A DNA stretch of 64,000 bases from Ciona savignyi (taxonomy: Eukaryota > Chordata > Ascidiacea > Phlebobranchia > Cionidae), in the NCBI GenBank assembly GCA_000149265.1, contig CH002905.1, positions 843,186 to 907,185 of the forward strand, in the 5' to 3' direction. Below are positions 57,201 to 64,000 of this stretch, piece after piece. How positions within the stretch are numbered: the stretch's first letter is position 1; every line of letters begins with the position of its first letter. The notes under the pieces are model-generated. The model was not told where the DNA came from. It saw only the letters and a list, made by a program, of their open reading frames with translations, and did no database searches. The position numbers and the translations under genes are program-made.

Positions 57201-60200
57201 ACATGGATATACAACATAGAATAGTAGTCATGATGGGGAATTGAACCAACAACCTACATGGTCTGATCACTACCTCCATCTTAATATGAAAAGGCTATAT
57301 TTATAATTTATCTTAATTACACCTTTTGGAAATCACTTCTTATTAAGAATAAAATATTATTTGTTTTTTTTTGCTTGGAATATCTAAAAAAACTCTATAT
57401 ATCTTTATTCTACACGTTTTTATCAAATCATTTTATAATTCCAATAATTAACCCTTTAACTGCCGGCTGTTTTTCGGGTAATTTTTCGGCTAAGTCCCCT
57501 TAGGTTAGAAGCTTCTATACAAAAAACAAGCCAACAGCAGCAGTTAAAGGGTTAATCCTATGTAAAGTAGATATCGATCCATAGAACGTAAAAGTCCGAA
57601 TCAATTAATGATTTTCCAATGGTTTTCGCTTTTACAGAATCCTTCACATCAGACCAAAAACCTCTTGTTGGGGAATCCCCCGATGTCCGTGGGTTCTTCT
57701 ACGGGAGTGGGTTCAACAGCGCTGGCATGATGTACGGTGGGGGGGCTGGGAGGGAGATCGCAAACTGGATCATTCACGGACGCCCGTCCATTGACATGTT
57801 CTCCTGGGATATAAGGTAGTGAGGGTATTGTTGGCTGCAATAGAGTTTGTTAAGTTTAAAATAAAACTTAAATTCATTGGTTTAATAGGTTGTTGGGTAG
57901 GATGGATTTTTTTATTTTTTATTAAACCATTGTATTTAAGTATCAATATTAGTTACGTGCCTTGCCAAGCAAAATCCAAAAAACGACCATATAGTAGCAT
58001 CGAACCAAGTGATTCTTTTAGAAGCCAATCCAAAAGTATACAGTACACAGTGGTAGTATAGTCCAAGTTATCGGGTCGAATACCACTCACAGCACCATTT
58101 TTCATGTACGATCATGCTATGAACTTGCTAATATTAATGGATGAGCCAGCTGACAAGCTTTATAAGCCTGTTTGTCATCTGTAAGATTTTTTTATATATA
58201 ATATATATACTGTTATTTGACTATGTATATGAAGCCGTTTTCTGTGAGATTTTTATATATACACCGGTACCCATTGAATAAAAACATTAGTTATACATGC
58301 ATGGAACAGTAAGACATCTTGTGAGCATCATGTTTCCCCCTCAGGCGTTTCCCCTCCCTACTTGTCAACAACAAGACGTGGCTTCACGAGAAAACGCATG
58401 AAATGTACGCGAAGCATTACAGCATTGCTTTCCACCATGACCAGCCACTCGCTGGACGGAACGCGAGGAAAGATACGCTTCATGAGGTGATTGATGATCC
58501 AATTTTCTCTTGATTTCTAAAGCAATGATTTATACCACTGACCCTTGCGGTGTGGCACATTTATCGACCAAGTTATAATATACATAGTCATTACAATTAG
58601 CTTAATGCTTTTAAAAAGCTCAATATCCAAGGGTTCGAAACTCAGTCCAGTAATAAAAACACATCAGATTGTGCTAAAATGTGGATCTTAGCTGAAACAC
58701 AGTTATGTAAGGAGCTAGTTAGTTAGCAACGAAAGTTGAGCAATCTAAACCAGTGTTTCTCAAATGGGGTGCCGCAGGGGTTAGCTAGGGGCGCCACACT
58801 TGCATTTCGTAAATATACGACCTACTAAATGGTTAGTGTCTAGTTCGTTCTTTTCCATTGTTACGTTTTAAGTATTTAGCATATTGTATTGACTTCCCAA
58901 GGAAGGTGCGCCCGTTTGTGTTCGTAATTGGTCTTGTGTACGCCAAGAGGTCAAAAAGATTGAGAACCACTCATCTAAACAGAATAATTTCAGACACTCG
59001 CAAATCGTGGGTTAGACAGTGTAGATGAGTTTATCTCATAATTTGTATGATTTATACCAGACGCTCGCAAATCGTGGTTGCTACTACGAGGAAAAACATG
59101 GGTGGGAACGACCCGGATACTTCATGTTTGACGAGCACAACCGTCCCATCATATCCCCTCTGCTTCCATATGATTACTACGGCAGCTACAACAATGAAAA
59201 GCACGAGGACTACACCTACAATGAACTATTGCAGCAGGATTATACATTCGACTTCCCAGGAAGCGTACATCAACAGGTAAATCATCAGCAAACACTTTTA
59301 ATTATCAAAATTAGACCCTAAACACCTGTCTTATTCCTTTTAGTTTCCCTACTACTTTTAATTTGGTATTTCTGCCCTGCTTTTCATAACATATTTATAA
59401 TTCCATGTAGGATAGGATAGGGGCTATATTGATGGTTTACTCTCCGTGAATGGGAAAACCAAGGGGGTTAACACACAGGCAATCATCAGATCACCTCGCG
59501 CCCACCGTCGGGTTACCAGAGCTATTGCAGTGTGTTGCGTATGATAGACACGTATCTTCAATTTAGTAGAACCCATTAATCCGTTGGGTTCAGGCAATGT
59601 CCGTTAAATACCTTGCCCAAGGACACAACCGACTAGCTAGCGACCAGTTTCGCACCTGCAACCTTTCGGTTGAAAGGCATCGCACTAAACCGCCAGACTA
59701 ACCGGTCCAACATGTAGATTGCGAAGGAGTCGTTGACGTGCAGGACATCGGGCGCCATGTTCAACACGAGTTACATGGGGAAGCTCTTCCTCACCGGGGA
59801 AGATGCGGGGGTTGCGGCTCGATATTTGTTCACCCGTGATGTCTCAGCCCCGGGAAAACCCCGCCCATGCACTTATACCCTGATGCTCAATGATAAAGGA
59901 GGCATCGAATCTGATCTGGTGGTGGCTAAAGTCCCCGGTGCTACAGGAGGTAAGCTTGGTAGGCTGTTGCGACCGTTCTCATAGCTAGACACTTAGCAGG
60001 TGTTACCTTAATTTTAAATTAAACAAAGCAAAGCTGCGGCAATGTCCGTCGCATTATTTGATGAGGATTTTTTTAATTTGGTTAGCTGTTTCGAATTTCG
60101 CACTCATAACCACCCAGGCTGGTATTGTATGTATGATTATCAAAATTTCTTGATAAAAGGTTTAAAACTGGTCGCTAGCTCAGTCAGCTTGTGTCCTTGG

Positions 60201-63200
60201 GCAAGAGCAGCGTCAATAATGTCCGTTCTACCAAATTAAAGGAACATGTCTATCATACATAACACACTGCAAAGTAACCCGCCAGTGGGCGCAAGGTGAT
60301 CTGACGATCGCCCGTAGTTGTTAACCACGTCATCTGGTTCTTCCCACTCACGGGGGATAAACATCCAAATATTCTTTCCTAAAAGCTGTTAAATCTGGCA
60401 ATCGGTTAACAAAGCCACTGACAAGTGTCAATCAAAACAAGCTGATGACGTGTGTCAATCAAACCTACTTCCACAGCCACAGAGTACTACATGACAGTGG
60501 GAGGGGCAACCACTGAGTATTGCAAAGGTCATCTCAGTGACAAGTTAAATGGACTCGGATTGAAGTGTTCAGTCGATGATCGGACAAACGACATGGGAAT
60601 TCTAAGTTTACAAGGACCAAGGAGGTAATGGGATAGGATATTAAATTTTGTCTGTGTTAATCGAAAAAACATAGAAAGTGTTAAGATTTCTAATTCCCAC
60701 TGTCAGTTTACCATAGCTATTACATGGTGTTGTTATATGATTAAGTTTTTTTTGGTTTTATTACAACTTTAAATCCACTGGGTTCAGACAATATCCACCA
60801 AGTTCATTATCCAATGACACAACCGATATGTCAATGACTGGTTTTGAGCTGACAAACTTACAGCTCAAACATGACACACTCTTCCACCAAACTATTCGTA
60901 CAATTTTCGAACAATATTTCGAATATTGCAAACATCTTTTTTAGAAAAAAGGTCAAAATTGGACCTTAAAATATCTGTACCATCTTGCTCTAATCCGCCA
61001 ATTCCCCAATATTACTTTGGCTTACCTTGTTCGTGTATACATCTGCGTCATACAAAACCTTAGCATTTCATGTTTTGGGCTTCAAATTCCTGGTTTACTT
61101 TCAGTCGAGAAATTCTTGAAGAAGTGGTTCAAGGTGGCAACATTCGGAAACTCAAGTTCAGTCGTTGGACCTCGGCCAAAGTAGCCGGGTTACCTGTTCT
61201 TATTATGAGGTTGGTTGTTATTTATCATGTAATCACTGGGAAATGGAAAAACCTGCAAGACATGATCACAAAAACAATCATCAGATTATCTTATGCTTTC
61301 TACCGGGTTGCCATGATTAACAAATGTCAACTGTTTAGTTATCCTATTAGTCCATTGGGTTCCAATAACATTGATTAAGCCTCTTGTCCAAGAACATAAC
61401 CGACAAGCTTGCGGTTGGTTTCGTTTACGTTCTAAGCTAACTAGCCGCAAGATGCAACCAACTTTTATGAGGCAGACATTATAAATACGATCTAGTAATT
61501 AGGGATCCTGGGTTTGAAGCGGAACATGGTGGTAAGCAGGGCCTTGTTGCTGAACGAATTTCAAGACTTTCATAAGCCAAGGAATTGAAATGATTGCCTG
61601 TAGAAATACCAGAGTCGTACAATGATAATAACCGTGATGGAAAGCACTTAAACCATGCTACTTTTGGTGGCGTGGTTAGGCGGGAGGTATGATTCAAATC
61701 ATCCTATTGCTTTTACTAAGTGCCATTGCATTCATGGTTCATAAGCTATAATCAGGGTAAAGTAGATAAATATCACATATGTTGGCTGCTAATGTAGTTT
61801 CCGAATTGGTGTCTGTTAGATGGCTATGCTAGAATATTTATTTTTTATCCTCGAAGATTACCTCATGCCCACAAACGGGTTACTGGAGCTAAAGTAGCAT
61901 GTTATATATGAATAAAAAACTATCATCATTGTTCTACCTAATAAGTAATAATTCACTAAATTTACAAAATAACTGATAAACCACATGCACAAGAACACAG
62001 CCTATTAGCTAGCTTCTGGTTTCAATCTCATTTTTCGGCTGATAGTCTTCGGGTAAGCTAAATGGTACATGTTAGCTAATCAATGGGACTAAGATATGGA
62101 TATTAAATTTTAATTTAATGCTTTAAACTTAATGACCTGTTAGTGTTACAAACTGTGTACTGTTTTATATCACTTGTACAAGTCCATCAAAACTTTATCA
62201 TCAGCTAAACTCTTCATCTCATGCCACTCAAAGTTGTCATTTATTCCAGGATTTCCTTTGTTGGGGAGCTTGGCTACGAGTTGCACTGCAGCATGCGAGA
62301 CATGCCGACAATATACCAAGCCCTCATGCACGATGCCGAGAGGTACGGGGTGTGCGATTCAGGTTATCGAGCCATGGAATCTCTCAGCACGGAAGTTGGT
62401 GAGTTTGAGTCAAGCTGTTTGTGGTTGTCTCTACATGAAATAAAAATTATGATAGGTGCTGTGTACCCATCTTATCACATCCAAACAAGTTCTGTGGCGA
62501 ATATGTTTAAATCACAATGTATGGAGTTGTTTTATAACGTTTGACCGTTACCTAAAACACGATTCATTATTATTATTTTTTTTAATAATTTAAATTAATA
62601 GAATTGAGTAACAAGGAATTGAGTGGCGACAGCATTTCAACAAGCATTGCTTGACATAAGAAACATTTCAAAATATACACAACACTGGCAATTATCAGAT
62701 TAACCACCTGCCTACTATCTAGTTATTGGAGCTATTTCGAAACAGCTAGTTTTTATGTGTTAGACTATCCAGCGGATCTACCTAATTGAAGGAACATGCG
62801 TGAAATAGATCCGGTAAGTGCCTGTGTGTTAACCCCCTTGGTTTTCCCATTCACGGGGATAAACATGAATATCCTATTGCATCCAAGTGACCAAGTATCA
62901 TGATGTATACGACAATAGTACATTATAATGTATACAACAGGGTTCCACCACTGGGGGCACAGCATACGAACGGACGACAACCCATTGGAAGCGAGGTTGA
63001 TGAACTTGTGTGACCCCGACGCCGTGTATGTGGGGAGCGAAGCGGTGAACAACATGCGCGAAACGACCCCCAACAAAATCCTATGCTGCTTCACAGTGGA
63101 TGAGTGAGTGATGTTTGATGGTCAGAATAAGAGCGTCAAAATAGCTTGTTTGCTTTTAACCGAATGGTTAAAGGAGCGAAACCGGGTGATAGCTGGTTAG

Positions 63201-64000
63201 TTGTGTCCTTGGGCATTGCACTTCGTAGGCATCGATTAAAGAAGAGCAATTTTATCCTGCAAAGACCTATCTTTATGCTGTAATTTGGCTTGGGCTATTA
63301 TCGCGCCTTTGATTAAATTAAACGACTATTTTTGCTGTGTTTTCTGGTTTCCTTATTATTTCTTTGACCCTGTGGATTGATGGGTTTTACCAAAATTTAA
63401 GTTTTCTCAATCATACACCACCATACATTGCAATAGCTTTGACAACTTGACAGTGGGTGGGAGTTATCAGATGGCAACCGTGGAATTCAAAATTTTCCCA
63501 CTCACAAGAATAGACAGGCACAATCCACCAATCAATCATCACATTGCTTTCACAGACCAGTCCAACTCTTCGGGCACGAGGCAATAAGAAGAAACAATGA
63601 AATTGTTGGCTACACAAGAAATGCAGTCCATGGGTTCACACTTGATAAGCAAATTGCTTTCGGGTAAGCTTAACATGGGACATGTTGCTTATAACATACT
63701 CTTGTGGTCCGCTAGTGCAAATTGTTGCATATCATTGGAATACACAAAGCGTCATTATCAAAGGGGCAATTGATGACTGTTTTAGTGCTTCTTCCCATTT
63801 ATCCACTGGGTAGTTTTAATCCGACAAATTTTCAAGTCAACTGCAATGGGTTACGATTGTCTTTCCATCCTAGTTAACCACAAACTTCATGTTAATCTCA
63901 TTATTTCCATCTTAGCTACGTGGATATTTCAAAAGTGTGGAGGTTCTGCTGCTGACGACATAGTTTTGAACGGGAAGTATGAAATCGAACGAATGGAAAC
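51226..64000 (+). CDS. SARDH: Sarcosine dehydrogenase, mitochondrial (continues past window)
   Basis: Exons: 51226-51272, 54258-54535, 54922-55100, 55373-55552, 55842-55991, 56309-56488, 56908-57037, 57638-57815, 58345-58486, 59061-59276, 59718-59949, 60477-60624, 61105-61209, 62250-62398, 62941-63103, 63556-63663 and 63916 onward. Every junction agrees in phase; over 860 codons are visible. Exon 1 begins [16 protein letters not shown], joined to [15 protein letters not shown], a typical mitochondrial leader, with TAA in frame just before the ATG. The FAD fold is [11 protein letters not shown] (66-76), and TTWHTAG holds the histidine (H106) that binds FAD covalently in this family. [25 protein letters not shown] and [12 protein letters not shown] follow. 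The C-terminal half ([26 protein letters not shown]) is the GcvT-like folate domain. It oxidises sarcosine to glycine in the matrix, passing the one-carbon unit to tetrahydrofolate. One extra base near 63933-63936 shifts the frame. DMGDH is the alternative, but SARDH-like motifs fit better. Confidence 0.93.
53950..54215 (+). mobile_element. Degenerate SINE in SARDH intron 1
   Basis: AAAGGTAAGAGCGTCGG and CACCGGTTCGATAC resemble tRNA A and B boxes. ATGTGTCCTTAAACAAGGCA and the later GGTTACCTAACGGTGG resemble the SINE body. Confidence 0.5.
54585..54818 (+). mobile_element. Degenerate SINE in SARDH intron 2
   Basis: CCGAAAGGTGGTGAGTTCGTAACCAGCC matches the B-box region, and ATAAACATGAATGTCTAATCC the tail. 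The middle is diverged. Confidence 0.55.
55155..55212 (-). mobile_element. SINE tail fragment in SARDH intron 3
   Basis: CATGTTTATCCCCGTAAATG, GGAAAACCAAGGGGGTTAAC and ACACG, then TTCCTTTAAT, are SINE segments with the part between them deleted. Confidence 0.6.
57452..57551. mobile_element. 100-bp TTAA-flanked MITE (piggyBac-like ends)
   Basis: It begins CCCTTTAACTGC and ends with the inverted GCAGTTAAAGGG. TTAA borders both sides (57448-57451, 57552-57555). The CCC start and TTAA site are typical of piggyBac-type non-autonomous elements. It lies in SARDH intron 7. Confidence 0.8.
58751..58972. mobile_element. hAT-like MITE with perfect 8-bp target duplication
   Basis: ATCTAAAC flanks both ends (58743-58750, 58973-58980). 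The left end is CAGTGTTTCTCAA and the complement of the right end is GAGTGGTTCTCAA. It is 222 bp long, in SARDH intron 9. Confidence 0.88.
58991..59010 (+). other. Decoy copy of the SARDH exon 10 acceptor
   Basis: TTTCAG followed by ACACTCGCAAATCGTGG nearly repeats the true exon 10 start at 59058-59077 (CCAG, ACGCTCGCAAATCGTGG). Splicing here would read [10 protein letters not shown] and reach a stop (TAA) within 16 codons. Confidence 0.6.
59409..59706 (-). mobile_element. Near full-length SINE abutting the SARDH exon 11 acceptor
   Basis: The minus-strand head GGACCGGTTAGTCTGGCGGT starts only about 11 bases before exon 11 (59718). The body and the AGGATAGGATAG tail follow the family pattern closely. 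Confidence 0.85.
60150..60385 (+). mobile_element. SINE in SARDH intron 11, head truncated
   Basis: AAACTGGTCGCTAGCTCAGT, GTGTCCTTGGGCAA, CACACTGCAAAGTAACCCG and GATCTGACGATCGCCCG, then CGGGGGATAAACAT, follow the family order. Confidence 0.7.
60628..60850 (-). mobile_element. Degenerate SINE in SARDH intron 12
   Basis: GGGATAGGATATTAAATTTT is the tail. CACTGGGTTCAGACAATATCC and ATGACACAACCGATA belong to the body. It begins directly after the exon 12 donor. Confidence 0.6.
62695..62882 (+). mobile_element. SINE tail half in SARDH intron 14
   Basis: ACCTAATTGAAGGAACATGC, AACCCCCTTGGTTTTCCCAT and TCACGGGGATAAACATGAAT, then TATCCTATTGC, match the tail half of the family. Confidence 0.65.

Overview
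The window looks like nuclear DNA of an invertebrate chordate, most probably a sea squirt of the Ciona type. This is an inference. It rests on AT-rich sequence with short exons and small introns, many short tRNA-derived SINEs ending in CCTAT repeats, a divergent but recognisable HIF-alpha gene, and a short secreted cationic peptide laid out like Ciona antimicrobial peptide precursors. There are no bacterial operons, CRISPR arrays, rRNA genes or free-standing tRNA genes. Three runs of N (7623-7722, 31746-32449, 47345-47444) are assembly gaps.

Layout. (1) 1-7.2 kb: a tandem array with a unit of about 4.1 kb, holding three copies of a secreted lectin-like gene in different states of decay. One unit carries a probable solo LTR. 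(2) 7.2-9.2 kb: repeats only, comprising a SINE, a fold-back element built from GCTTGGA units and a LINE reverse-transcriptase fragment. (3) 9.68-10.42 kb: an intact three-exon gene for a small secreted six-cysteine protein. (4) 11.8-30.2 kb: a very large, diverged inverted duplication with a spacer of about 0.6 kb. Each arm carries a five-exon, 228-residue, catalytic-domain-only tankyrase-type PARP gene and a two-exon gene for a short secreted arginine-rich peptide. The arms differ by several transposon insertions, so each arm shows the empty site of the other. (5) 30.2-36.8 kb: no convincing gene, but MITEs, a second smaller inverted repeat and a triplet of ETS-like sites. (6) 36.83-48.67 kb (+): an 18-exon HIF-alpha gene of 727 codons. 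(7) 48.7-51.2 kb: intergenic. (8) 51.23 kb to the end (+): a mitochondrial sarcosine dehydrogenase gene, 17 exons visible and continuing past the window, with an apparent 1-base frameshift in the last visible exon.

Exon boundaries were worked out by hand from GT/AG sites, reading-frame phase and family similarity. In the HIF, SARDH, PARP, peptide and six-cysteine genes every exon length fits its phase. The PARP and peptide pairs support each other because both arms keep the same splice sites. The lectin-like genes, the secreted peptides and possibly the PARPs may point to an immune or epithelial theme in the left half, but no sequence evidence ties them into one pathway. HIF and SARDH look like ordinary neighbours.
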